13,144 nucleotides of DNA. Source: an uncultured Oscillospiraceae bacterium (GTDB taxonomy: Bacteria > Bacillota > Clostridia > Oscillospirales > Oscillospiraceae). The notes under the pieces are model-generated. The model worked only from the letters and a program-made list of their open reading frames with translations. It had not been told where the DNA came from and did not search any database. Shown here one piece after another: positions 1 to 7,360 of the stretch. Both the position numbers and the translations under genes were made by a program. How positions within the stretch are numbered: position 1 is the stretch's first letter; every line of letters begins with the position of its first letter. The stretch spans positions 1 through 13,144 of the forward strand of contig CAAEUZ010000093.1 in the NCBI GenBank assembly GCA_900759385.1, given 5' to 3'.

Positions 1-220
1 CGCGATGACAATAGGAGCGTCGCAGCAGGTATTTCTTCTGTGCTGTGTGCGGGTAGTAGGTGGGGATGTCGTACATGTGGGTACAGTTGCGGCGGATCTC
101 CCGCGACACCGTGCTCACGTTCCGACCGATCAGCCGGGCGATTTCGCGGTAGCTCAGGCCGTCGACGTAATATTTCCGTATACAAGAGCGCTCTTCTATG
201 GTAAGATGGTGGTAGTTCAT
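1..220 (-). CDS. IS30-family transposase, N-terminal fragment cut by the window edge
   Basis: The first 73 residues of a DDE transposase of the IS30 family. The start is ATG at 220-218, preceded on the minus strand by the strong ribosome binding site AGGAGGGG (complement near 223-231). The visible part is the N-terminal helix-turn-helix DNA-binding region: it opens MNYHHLTIEERSCIRKYY and continues with REIARLIGRNVSTVSREIRR at about residues 26-45, the standard IS30 pattern (L.Y..IA..igr..sTvsREi.RN). The catalytic DDE domain lies to the left of base 1, so whether the gene is intact cannot be judged. The frame is open from the start to the window edge. The transposase binds the element's terminal repeats and catalyses its transposition. 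It is transcribed away from the blaI operon. Confidence 0.88.
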   Translation of the reverse strand, partial: MNYHHLTIEERSCIRKYYVDGLSYREIARLIGRNVSTVSREIRRNCTHMYDIPTYYPHTAQKKYLLRRSYCHR

Positions 221-302
221 ACAGTCCCCTCCTGGTGTCTTGGCGGTGTGGTTACTCCATTCTACCACTTGGGGCTCTGTATGAACTCTTTTATTTCACT
301 AA

Positions 303-330
303 AGTGTTGCACTTGATAGTTTAATTCACC
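303..330. repeat. Probable terminal inverted repeat of the IS30-family element
   Basis: On the plus strand the segment reads AGTGTTGCACTTGATAGT and then TTAATTCACC. Its reverse complement sits in the place and order expected for an IS30-family terminal repeat, about 85-110 bases ahead of the transposase start. The partner repeat is outside the window, so this rests on resemblance to the family and on position. Confidence 0.55.
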
Positions 331-452
331 TGGACCGTTTTGGAATTCGGGCAGTTCTTTATTCAGCAAAAGCGCGCACTCTACCTTGGGGCCGGCCTTA
401 ATGCCGCAAGGGATTTTCTTCCCAGGGCCCGGTTGAGTCTTTTTGCCTGCGG
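331..452. other. Intergenic stretch between IS end and blaI promoter, no gene seen
   Basis: About 120 bases with no convincing coding frame. A leftward open frame crosses it but runs through the IS end and matches nothing I recognise. The only local structure is a short GGGA...TCCC dyad around 410-423. This is probably the old upstream flank of the blaI operon into which the IS inserted. Confidence 0.4.
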
Positions 453-481
453 TTGACAAATGCGTCCTACAGGTGTAGTAT
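453..481 (+). promoter_or_regulatory. Promoter of the blaI operon
   Basis: A consensus -35 box TTGACA at 453-458 is followed after 17 bases by the -10 candidate TAGTAT at 476-481. The -10 box lies inside the first BlaI-type operator, so a bound repressor would block RNA polymerase directly. Transcription would start near 488, between the two operators. Confidence 0.75.
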
Positions 482-504
482 GGGTGCGTATACTACATCT
501 GTAG
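467..504. promoter_or_regulatory. Twin BlaI/MecI-type operators
   Basis: Two dyads of the BlaI/MecI/CopY type (TACA-N2-TGTA core) stand side by side: CTACAGGTGTAG at 467-478 and CTACATCTGTAG at 493-504. Their centres are 26 bp apart. The whole region is also a larger inverted repeat, since CTACAGGTGTAGTAT (467-481) matches the reverse complement of 490-504 at 14 of 15 positions. The left site covers the -10 box and the right site runs into the ribosome binding site GGGAGG (504-509). This arrangement implies tight autorepression of the operon by its own first product. Confidence 0.85.
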
Positions 505-517
505 GGAGGTACTGTCC

Positions 518-877
518 ATGCGTCTGACGGATGCTGAGTGGTCGGTGTTGGAGGCGCTTTGGGACGGCGAGCGGTTTGCTCTGGGCGAGCTGGCCGCCGT
601 GCTCGGGGAGAAGAACGGCTGGAACAAGAACACGGTGTACACATATCTGACCCGCATGGCCGCCAAGGGCCTGGTTGATATAGACCGCACACATTCGAAG
701 CCGTACTCCGCCGCGGTCTCACGTGAGGACTGTGCTGGTAACGAACGGCGCGACCTGCTCACGCGCGTGTACAAGGGCTCCGCGGGAGACCTGATCGCCG
801 CATTTTTAAAGGAATCACACATCTCCCGCGCCGAGGCCGAGCGGCTGAGGGCGCTGCTGGACGAGATGGAGGTGTAG
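518..877 (+). CDS. blaI: BlaI/MecI/CopY-family transcriptional repressor
   Basis: A 119-residue winged-helix repressor, the usual length for BlaI/MecI (about 120-130). It starts with the family hallmark MRLTDAEWSVLEALW. The helix-turn-helix lies at about residues 22-48 (FALGELAAVLGE, then NKNTVYTYLTRMAAKGLVD), followed by the wing. The C-terminal third (residues 80-119, rich in Arg, Leu and Glu) would form the dimerisation helices. In the family a dimer sits on TACA-N2-TGTA operators and is released when a partner M56 protease leads to its cleavage. Start ATG 518 has GGGAGG eight bases upstream. The stop is three bases before the GTG of the protease gene, so the two are surely co-transcribed and probably translationally coupled. 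Two matching operators overlap its own promoter. The regulated target beyond its own operon is unknown, and no beta-lactamase gene is nearby. Confidence 0.93.
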   Translation: MRLTDAEWSVLEALWDGERFALGELAAVLGEKNGWNKNTVYTYLTRMAAKGLVDIDRTHSKPYSAAVSREDCAGNERRDLLTRVYKGSAGDLIAAFLKESHISRAEAERLRALLDEMEV

Positions 878-880
878 CGC

Positions 881-2800
881 GTGGGGAACATCTGGGAGTT
901 CCTTTACCAGACTCTGACCGTCTCCGCCGTGGCGGCGGTATTGCTGCTCGTAAAATGGCTGCTGCGGGACAAGCTCTCCCCGCGCTGGCAATACGGCGTG
1001 TGGGCCGTACTGGCGCTGCGCGCCGTCATCCCGGCCGGCACGGCGCGCAGCGTGGCGCCGGCGCTGGCCCTCTGGCTGGAGACGGCCAAGGGCATGGCGG
1101 AGCTTGGCCTGGATTCGACCTACTCCGGTGCCTTTGACGTAATACGCCTCGGGCACGTCCTGCCGTGGGCGGACAGCGCGCCGCGGAGCGTGACAGACTG
1201 GCTCTTTGTCCTGTATTCCGCCGGAGCCGTGCTCGTCCTGGCCTGGTACGTGTACAGGTATGCCCGTCTGCGGCGGCTGCTCCGCCGCGGGGAGCCCGTG
1301 AGCGCCGGCACTGCCGCGGCGATAAATGCCGCCGCGGAAAAGTACGGCCTCGCCACCTGCCGGGCGGTGGCCGTGACCGGGCTCCGGAGCGCCTTTGTCT
1401 GCGGCGTGTTCCGGCCCGTGCTGGCCGTGCCGGCCGGGGATGTGCCCGACGAAAAGATCATTCTGCACGAGCTGCTGCATCTCAAATACCGCGACGCGGC
1501 CCAGAACGTACTCTGGTGCCTGCTGCGGGCGCTGCACTGGTGCAACCCCTTCATGCAGTACGTCTTCGACCGCATCGGCAACGACATGGAGAGCCTCTGC
1601 GACCAGCGCGTGCTGGAGCGGCTTGAGGGAGAGGAGCGGCGCGAGTACGGCGCTATACTGCTGGGCATGGCCAACGGCGCTTATGCGCGCGCCCCGGGCA
1701 CGAGCTCCATATCCAACGGCGCGAAAAATATCTCGCGCCGCATTGAGGCTATCGCCCGCTTCAAGCTCTACCCGCGCGGCATGGCGCTGGTGAGCGTCTG
1801 TGCCGCACTGGTCCTGGGCGCGTCGCTGCTCACGGGCGCAGCGGCGGATTACGGCACCGACTTCGGCACACCGTACAGCGGCGCGGAGCTCAGCCGCGCC
1901 CTGGCCGTCACCCGGCTGCAGCGCTGCTCCACCGTCGCCGGGGCTCTGGACACATATGCCAAGGGCGCGCTGTCCGGCAACGGGCTCTACCTCGCCATGG
2001 CCTCGCCGCTGAGCGAGCAGGAGGCCATCTATGACGAGATCAGCGCGGCCGGGCTTGCGTACTGGGTGAACCGGAAGCCTCAGCTCGACATGCTGTATGA
2101 CTATTCCGCACCCACGGTCATGAACCTGCGCGAGGGCGTCGGCGGATATCTGGCCGAGATAGCCGTCACGTACAGCCTTTCCACGGACACCGGGAACACG
2201 CAAGAGTTCATTGTCCTGCCCGTGGAGGTGCGCCGCGAGGACGGAAGCTTTGTGGTGGTGCCGCGCGGCGAGCAGTATGTTATACACGAGCGTATTTACG
2301 CCGCGCTGCAGTACTCCCCGGACGCGCCTACGGCTGCGGAGGGCAGCGTGCCTCTGGCCGGCGGCACCCTGACGGCGAGCATCGCCACCTGCTACGATTA
2401 CGCAAACGGGAGCAGCATATCCGCCGCGCCCGACCCGGACGCGGAGTTTGCGCACTATATGATGTATCAGCGTGTTTTTTACGCGCACGACGACTGGTGC
2501 TTCGACGACGTGGGTTTAGCCGCGGAGGTCGGGCTCCGATACCAGCTGCTGGGTGAATACGACCCGGACTACACCTTGGGCGCGGCGGGAGCGCCCGTCT
2601 CAGGCGGCTCAAGCACCGACGGCAGCGGCTTTGACACCAATTATGTTTTGGGCGATCCGGACTATGTGAGCAGCGGCGGCGGCACGGGCACCACCATGCC
2701 CGGAGCGGATACCGGCCTGCCCGCCGCCTGCGCCGTGCGCGTCTACGCAGACGGTGTCCCGGCGGGCGAGGCAGTTGTCCGGCTGGAGATGCAGCAATGA
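881..2800 (+). CDS. M56-family (BlaR1/MecR1-like) membrane zinc protease with unusual sensor domain
   Basis: A 639-residue polytopic protease, GTG start at 881. Predicted membrane segments are near residues 9-27, 37-55, 104-126 and 301-322. The cytoplasmic zinc-protease loop carries HELLH (196-200) and the downstream ligand region NDMESLCDQ (234-242), with Glu237 the likely third zinc ligand, plus the family's LHWCNPFMQYVFDRI stretch. In BlaR1/MecR1 the region after the last membrane helix is a penicillin-binding domain with an SxxK serine. Here residues 323-639 contain only two lysines (in YAKG and NRKP), neither in SxxK, so the ectodomain cannot be that kind of sensor. A stretch near 420-470 (AEIAVTYSLSTDTGNTQEF, FIVLPVEVRREDGSFVVV) resembles NTF2-like folds. 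A Gly/Ser-rich linker follows, containing two DPDY units, and then a short beta-rich tail. The probable role is to sense an extracellular signal and trigger inactivation of the BlaI-type repressor. The ligand is unknown. Confidence 0.87.
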   Translation: MGNIWEFLYQTLTVSAVAAVLLLVKWLLRDKLSPRWQYGVWAVLALRAVIPAGTARSVAPALALWLETAKGMAELGLDSTYSGAFDVIRLGHVLPWADSAPRSVTDWLFVLYSAGAVLVLAWYVYRYARLRRLLRRGEPVSAGTAAAINAAAEKYGLATCRAVAVTGLRSAFVCGVFRPVLAVPAGDVPDEKIILHELLHLKYRDAAQNVLWCLLRALHWCNPFMQYVFDRIGNDMESLCDQRVLERLEGEERREYGAILLGMANGAYARAPGTSSISNGAKNISRRIEAIARFKLYPRGMALVSVCAALVLGASLLTGAAADYGTDFGTPYSGAELSRALAVTRLQRCSTVAGALDTYAKGALSGNGLYLAMASPLSEQEAIYDEISAAGLAYWVNRKPQLDMLYDYSAPTVMNLREGVGGYLAEIAVTYSLSTDTGNTQEFIVLPVEVRREDGSFVVVPRGEQYVIHERIYAALQYSPDAPTAAEGSVPLAGGTLTASIATCYDYANGSSISAAPDPDAEFAHYMMYQRVFYAHDDWCFDDVGLAAEVGLRYQLLGEYDPDYTLGAAGAPVSGGSSTDGSGFDTNYVLGDPDYVSSGGGTGTTMPGADTGLPAACAVRVYADGVPAGEAVVRLEMQQ

Positions 2801-2850
2801 ACGGCCGCCGGGAAAACCGCCGCGGCGCGGCAAAGGAGGGGCTTAAATGA
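2797..2850 (+). CDS. Possible 17-residue linking ORF between the M56 protease and the next gene
   Basis: A tiny open frame, MNGRRENRRGAAKEGLK, starts at an ATG overlapping the M56 stop (ATGA at 2797-2800) and stops at a TGA overlapping the ATG of the membrane protein gene (ATGA at 2847-2850). GGAG at 2785-2788 lies eight bases before its start. The peptide is very basic. Such a double ATGA arrangement could hand ribosomes from one gene to the next. A chance frame is equally possible, because the downstream gene has its own strong ribosome binding site (AAAGGAGGGG) inside this ORF. I do not recognise the peptide. Confidence 0.3.
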   Translation: MNGRRENRRGAAKEGLK

Positions 2851-3422
2851 GCGCTCTGGCTAAATCCATCAGCCGCGTGGCCTGGAGCTACGTATTCCTG
2901 TACCTCGACGTCAACATCAGTGTGGACGGCGGGAGCCTGAACCTGCTGCCGGACTTCATATGCTATGTCCTCATCCTCTGCGCCCTGCCCGGGCTGGCTA
3001 TTGAAGAGCGCAGCGCAGCGCTGCTGCGCCCGCTTGCCTGGATACTGCTGGTGGTGGAAGCCGTCCGCTGGGTCCTGCCCGTCATCGGCCTGACGCCGGA
3101 TCTCTGGGGCGTATACCTGCTGGGCCTGGTCGTCTCTGTGGTCTCTCTGTACTTCCACTTCCAGCTCCTGACCAATATCTCCGACATAGCCGCGCGCTTT
3201 GACGCGCAGCGAGCGGTAAGTATACGGCGCCTGCGGAACCTGGTCACGGTGTTCAACACCGTTATGTCCATACCCTGGCCGGTGAACCGGCTCGGCAGCG
3301 AGGCCCTGACATTTGCAGCCTTTGTCCTGATTGTAATTGTGCTGATAATGATAGTGTGGACCTTCAGATGCCTCTTCGGCCTGCGCCGCACCGTCATCGA
3401 GTCCGGGACACAGGACATGTGA
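2847..3422 (+). CDS. Small polytopic membrane protein of unknown function in the blaI operon
   Basis: A 191-residue protein that I cannot assign. Hydrophobic segments lie at about residues 11-22, 31-51, 61-81, 85-108 and 154-178, with a weaker one at 132-146. The basic stretch between 117 and 131 (RFDAQRAVSIRRLR) suggests a cytoplasmic loop. The segment LNLLPDFICYVLI (31-43) looks like a conserved motif of small Firmicute membrane proteins, but I cannot name the family. The ATG at 2847 is preceded by AAAGGAGGGG. It is the last gene before the terminator at 3450. It follows the repressor and protease genes in one transcription unit, so it may be the repressed output of the system or an accessory of the sensor. 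That role is inferred from position alone. Confidence 0.75.
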   Translation: MSALAKSISRVAWSYVFLYLDVNISVDGGSLNLLPDFICYVLILCALPGLAIEERSAALLRPLAWILLVVEAVRWVLPVIGLTPDLWGVYLLGLVVSVVSLYFHFQLLTNISDIAARFDAQRAVSIRRLRNLVTVFNTVMSIPWPVNRLGSEALTFAAFVLIVIVLIMIVWTFRCLFGLRRTVIESGTQDM

Positions 3423-3449
3423 CCGGACCGCCATATAAAAGGAAAAGCA

Positions 3450-3475
3450 AAAAAGCCGCCTCAAAGGCGGCTTTT
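3450..3475. terminator. Bidirectional intrinsic terminator between the blaI operon and asnS
   Basis: A perfect hairpin, AAAAAGCCGCC / GGCGGCTTTTT with loop TCAAA-type bases at 3461-3465. It has A-tracts on one side and T-tracts on the other, so it can terminate both the rightward operon and the leftward asnS transcript, which converge here. Confidence 0.9.
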
Positions 3476-3489
3476 TGCCATGTTTAAAA

Positions 3490-4884
<1,395 letters not shown>

Positions 4885-4957
4885 GGTAATATACCCCCTG
4901 GAGGCCCCGGAGCACGGAGCCGGACTTTAAATTCTCTTTACACGGACCTTATGTGTA

Positions 4958-4987
4958 TTTACATATGCCGTATTTTAGTATTATAAT
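4958..4987 (+). promoter_or_regulatory. cysK promoter
   Basis: On the plus strand, TTTACA at 4958-4963 (five of six bases of the -35 consensus), an 18-base spacer, and TATAAT at 4982-4987. Transcription would begin about 4994, giving a leader of about 43 bases before the cysK start at 5037. Confidence 0.7.
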
Positions 4988-5008
4988 CTTTGCAGAGTAA
5001 TATTTCAA
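4980..5008 (-). promoter_or_regulatory. asnS promoter
   Basis: On the minus strand, TTGAAA (complement of 5003-5008), a 17-base spacer, and a perfect TATAAT (complement of 4980-4985). The leader would be about 85-90 bases. The -10 box overlaps that of the opposing cysK promoter. Confidence 0.78.
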
Positions 5009-5036
5009 TGCTTTTCTCTTGCGGAGGAATTTTATT

Positions 5037-5942
5037 ATGGCAATTTACAACGATATTACCTGCCTTATCGGTTCCACCCCGCTCATGCGCCTGGGCCGCT
5101 TTGCCCCGGGGCTTGACGTCCTGGCCAAGCTGGAGCGCTTCAACCCCACCGGCAGCGCCAAGGACCGCGCCGCGCTGGGCATGATACGCGCCGCGGCGGC
5201 GGACGGCTCGCTCGTCCCCGGCGGCCTCATCATAGAGCCCACCAGCGGCAACACGGGCATAGGCATCGCCGCGCTGGCCGCCGTGCTGGGATACAGGGCC
5301 GTCATCGTCATGCCGGACTCAATGAGCCCGGAGCGCATCAAGCTCATCGCCGCTTACGGCGCCGAAGTGGTGCTGACCCCCGGTTCCGGCGGTATGGCCG
5401 CCGCGGTGGCCAGGGCGGAGGAGATAAACCGCGAAAATCCCGGCAGCATCATCGCCGGCCAGTTTGAAAACCCCGCCAACCCCGCCGCGCACTACGCCTC
5501 CACCGGCCCGGAGATCTGGAACGATACGGAGGGCCGGGTTGACGCCTTCGTCGCCGGCGTGGGCACCGGCGGCACCATAAGCGGCGTGGGCCGCTATCTC
5601 CGGGAGCGCAACCCGGACGTGAGGATAATCGCCGTGGAGCCGGCCTCTTCGCCCCTGCTCAGCGAGGGACGCAGCGGCCCGCACGCCATCCAGGGTATCG
5701 GGGCGAATTTTGTGCCCGAGGCGCTGGACCGGAGCGTTTACGACGAGGTGATGACCGTCTCGGACGAGGACGCGCTGGAGTCCATGCGTGAGCTGGCCCG
5801 GACCGAGGGGCTGCTGTGCGGCGTCAGCTCCGGCGCCGCGGCCTGGGCCGCGCGCGAGGTGGCGCGGCGTCCGGAGTTCGCCGGCAAGCGCGTCGTCTGC
5901 CTGCTGCCCGACACGGGCGAGCGTTACCTGAGCATAATGTAA
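5037..5942 (+). CDS. cysK: Cysteine synthase (O-acetylserine sulfhydrylase)
   Basis: A 301-residue fold-type II PLP enzyme that makes L-cysteine from O-acetylserine and sulfide. Visible motifs in order: IGSTPLMRLG near 11-20; NPTGSAKDR with the PLP lysine at K42; the substrate loop EPTSGNTGIGIA; the phosphate-binding loop GTGGTISGVGRYL; GIGANFVP; CGVSSGAAAW, whose serine contacts the pyridine nitrogen; and the C-terminal LPDTGERYLS. The length is typical of CysK/CysM. ATG 5037 is chosen over the in-frame TTG at 5019, because GGAGG (5023-5027) is nine bases before it and would lie inside the longer version. The gene is followed 20 bases later by a lipid kinase and has no cysE beside it. CysK and CysM cannot be separated with certainty, but the motifs favour CysK. 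Confidence 0.94.
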   Translation: MAIYNDITCLIGSTPLMRLGRFAPGLDVLAKLERFNPTGSAKDRAALGMIRAAAADGSLVPGGLIIEPTSGNTGIGIAALAAVLGYRAVIVMPDSMSPERIKLIAAYGAEVVLTPGSGGMAAAVARAEEINRENPGSIIAGQFENPANPAAHYASTGPEIWNDTEGRVDAFVAGVGTGGTISGVGRYLRERNPDVRIIAVEPASSPLLSEGRSGPHAIQGIGANFVPEALDRSVYDEVMTVSDEDALESMRELARTEGLLCGVSSGAAAWAAREVARRPEFAGKRVVCLLPDTGERYLSIM

Positions 5943-5962
5943 AACGGCACTGCGAGTGATAG

Positions 5963-6862
5963 ATGGAAATGAAGAGTTTGCTGCTTATAATAAACCCCGT
6001 AGCCGGCCGCGGCACTTATAAGAACGGTTTGGGCGAGGCCCTGCATGTGCTGCACTCGGCGGGATACGTGCCCACGGTGCGCTTCACCACCCGCGCCGGG
6101 GAGGCCGTGGATCTGGCCGCGCAGAGCGCCGGTTATGACATGCTCTGCTGCATGGGCGGGGACGGGACCCTCTCGGATGTCATTGAGGGGCTCATGCGCC
6201 TCGAGCCGGAGGCCCGCCCGCCGATCGGCTATTTCCCGCTCGGTACGGCCAACGACGTCGCCACCACGCTGCGCCTGCCCAAGGGGGACAGCGCGGCCTG
6301 CGCCAGGCGCATAGCTGGCGGGGAGCCCCACGCCTGGGACGTGGGCGACCTCGGCAACGGACGCTACTTTACCTATGTGGCCGCTTTCGGCGCCTTTACG
6401 GACGTGAGCTATGAGACGCCGCAGCAGAACAAGCAGGCGCTCGGACACCTGGCGTATATCCTCGAGGGCATGAACAGGCTCACCCGCCTGCCGCACTGCC
6501 GCTGCCGCGTGGAGCTGGATGACGGCGTGGTGGAGGAGGACGACTTCATCTTCGGCGGGGTGACCAATTCGCTCTCCGTGGCCGGGCTCGTGAAGCTCGA
6601 CCCGGATATGGTGGGGTTGGATGACGGTATCTTCGAGGTGTCGCTGGTAAGGAACCCGGGGAACCTGTCCGAGCTGAACGCACTGATGGGCCAGGCCGTG
6701 AGCAAGAACCTGAACGGGCCCGCGCTGAAGATCCTGCACTCCTCCCGCGTACACTTTACCTTTGCCGAGCCCATGACTTTCACGCGCGACGGGGAGCCCG
6801 GCGGAACCGTGACCGAGCTCACCGTGGAAAACCGCCGCCAGGCGGTGCAAATCGTCTGCTGA
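5963..6862 (+). CDS. YegS/DagK-type lipid kinase (diacylglycerol kinase family)
   Basis: A 299-residue lipid kinase of the diacylglycerol kinase catalytic-domain family, probably phosphorylating diacylglycerol to phosphatidate for phospholipid recycling at the membrane. Motifs: NPVAGRG at 11-17, the nucleotide-binding GGDGTLSDV at 65-73, PLGTANDVA at 92-100, and RDGEPGG near the C-terminus, which matches the family's DGE motif. There are no membrane segments, as expected for soluble members (DagK of Gram-positives, YegS). The start at ATG 5963 has only a weak upstream GAGTGAT, and the ATG at 5969 is an alternative two codons in. The 20-base gap from cysK points to co-transcription. I see no strong terminator after the stop; the A/T-rich bases 6870-6897 form at best a weak hairpin. 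Lipid substrate not shown. Confidence 0.9.
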   Translation: MEMKSLLLIINPVAGRGTYKNGLGEALHVLHSAGYVPTVRFTTRAGEAVDLAAQSAGYDMLCCMGGDGTLSDVIEGLMRLEPEARPPIGYFPLGTANDVATTLRLPKGDSAACARRIAGGEPHAWDVGDLGNGRYFTYVAAFGAFTDVSYETPQQNKQALGHLAYILEGMNRLTRLPHCRCRVELDDGVVEEDDFIFGGVTNSLSVAGLVKLDPDMVGLDDGIFEVSLVRNPGNLSELNALMGQAVSKNLNGPALKILHSSRVHFTFAEPMTFTRDGEPGGTVTELTVENRRQAVQIVC

Positions 6863-6903
6863 GGCCGGAAAAAGGCTTTTTGCGGGAAGCGCGAAAAAAT
6901 CCC

Positions 6904-6932
6904 TTGACTTCAGCGTCTCGTTGTGATATCAT
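6904..6932 (+). promoter_or_regulatory. Promoter of the initiator tRNA gene
   Basis: TTGACT at 6904-6909, a 17-base spacer, and TATCAT at 6927-6932, with an alternative CATAAT at 6930-6935. It lies about 27 bases ahead of the mature tRNA end, so a short precursor would be made. Confidence 0.72.
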
Positions 6933-6958
6933 AATCAGGCTCACCAGAGAGCCTATAT

Positions 6959-7036
<78 letters not shown>

Positions 7037-7076
7037 CGTCGTCGCAAGCTTCGCATCGCTTGCGACGACGATTTTT
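7037..7076 (+). terminator. Intrinsic terminator of the tRNA gene
   Basis: A perfect 13-bp stem, CGTCGTCGCAAGC (7037-7049) with GCTTGCGACGACG (7058-7070), an eight-base loop, then A and five T (7072-7076). It begins at the first base after the encoded CCA. Confidence 0.9.
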
Positions 7077-7123
7077 CGTTCCGAATAGACGCCGCCGTTC
7101 GCTCGCTCCGTCGCTCCTCCTTC

Positions 7124-7158
7124 CAAAATCGAACCCGCTGCGCGGGGCTTCAATTTTG
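7124..7158. repeat. Imperfect hairpin in the tRNA-AraC intergenic region
   Basis: CAAAATCGAACCCGC (7124-7138) can fold back on GCGGGGCTTCAATTTTG (7142-7158) with a small internal loop or bulge. There is no T-tract, so it is not an obvious terminator. It may be one copy of a dispersed intergenic repeat, but a second copy is not present here. Confidence 0.4.
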
Positions 7159-7211
7159 ATAAGAATCGGGTAGGCTGCCGGAAACTGCGCCCGCTTCCTT
7201 GCCCATCCTCT

Positions 7212-7247
7212 CAAATCCGAAGCGTTTTGCTTCGGATTTGTTTTTTT
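7212..7247 (+). terminator. Intrinsic terminator, second in the tRNA-AraC gap
   Basis: A perfect 12-bp stem, CAAATCCGAAGC (7212-7223) with GCTTCGGATTTG (7229-7240), a five-base loop, and seven T (7241-7247). It points rightward and would stop read-through from the tRNA or dagK side. Confidence 0.88.
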
Positions 7248-7286
7248 ACCGGGCGGCGGAGGGGCCCTTTACATTTACAAAGTGAC

Positions 7287-7310
7287 AGAGGCCGGCTTTC
7301 GCCGGCCTCT
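7287..7310. terminator. Hairpin at the 3' end of the AraC gene, probable terminator
   Basis: A perfect 10-bp GC-rich stem, AGAGGCCGGC (7287-7296) with GCCGGCCTCT (7301-7310), and a TTTC loop. The flanking T-runs are poor on both strands. As it lies about 50 bases past the leftward AraC stop it is most likely its terminator, perhaps also working against rightward transcription. The 324-base stretch 7037-7360 otherwise holds only the other two terminators and the hairpin at 7124-7158; I see no gene in it. Confidence 0.65.
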
Positions 7311-7360
7311 TCTTACAGGTTATAATGTTTTCCCGGCCGTGCGGGGGGTGCGGGCAAATT

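Larger units (their letters stand above)
1..330 (-). mobile_element. IS30-family insertion sequence, right-hand end only
   Basis: This is the 5' end of an insertion sequence whose transposase gene runs leftward out of the window. The element's outer end is placed near base 330. Read inward from there the minus strand begins GGTGAATTAAACTATCAAGT and then GCAACACTTTAGTGAAAT, which follows the layout of the E. coli IS30 terminus as I remember it (a CAA-rich stretch, GCAACA, then GTGAAA, then the transposase). The exact boundary could be off by a few bases, because the other end and the target duplication are outside the window. Confidence 0.7.

Noticed and set aside
262..459. Leftward 65-codon frame spanning the IS end and the blaI upstream region
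   Set aside because: It runs across the IS boundary, has no ribosome binding site, and matches no family I know.
815..2488. Leftward 557-codon open frame opposite blaI and the M56 gene
   Set aside because: Shadow frame in GC-rich DNA. The plus strand carries HELLH and the BlaI motifs with proper starts.
5019..5036. Upstream TTG start for cysK
   Set aside because: The ribosome binding site GGAGG (5023-5027) lies inside this extension, and the ATG at 5037 fits the family's N-terminus.
4885..5036. T-box riboswitch for asnS
   Set aside because: The leader is only about 90 bases from the predicted start, with no T-box sequence, specifier stem or terminator hairpin.
7141..7147. Copy of the tRNA 5' end (CGCGGGG) downstream, as an attachment site
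   Set aside because: Only seven GC-rich bases match and there is no integrase or island gene nearby.
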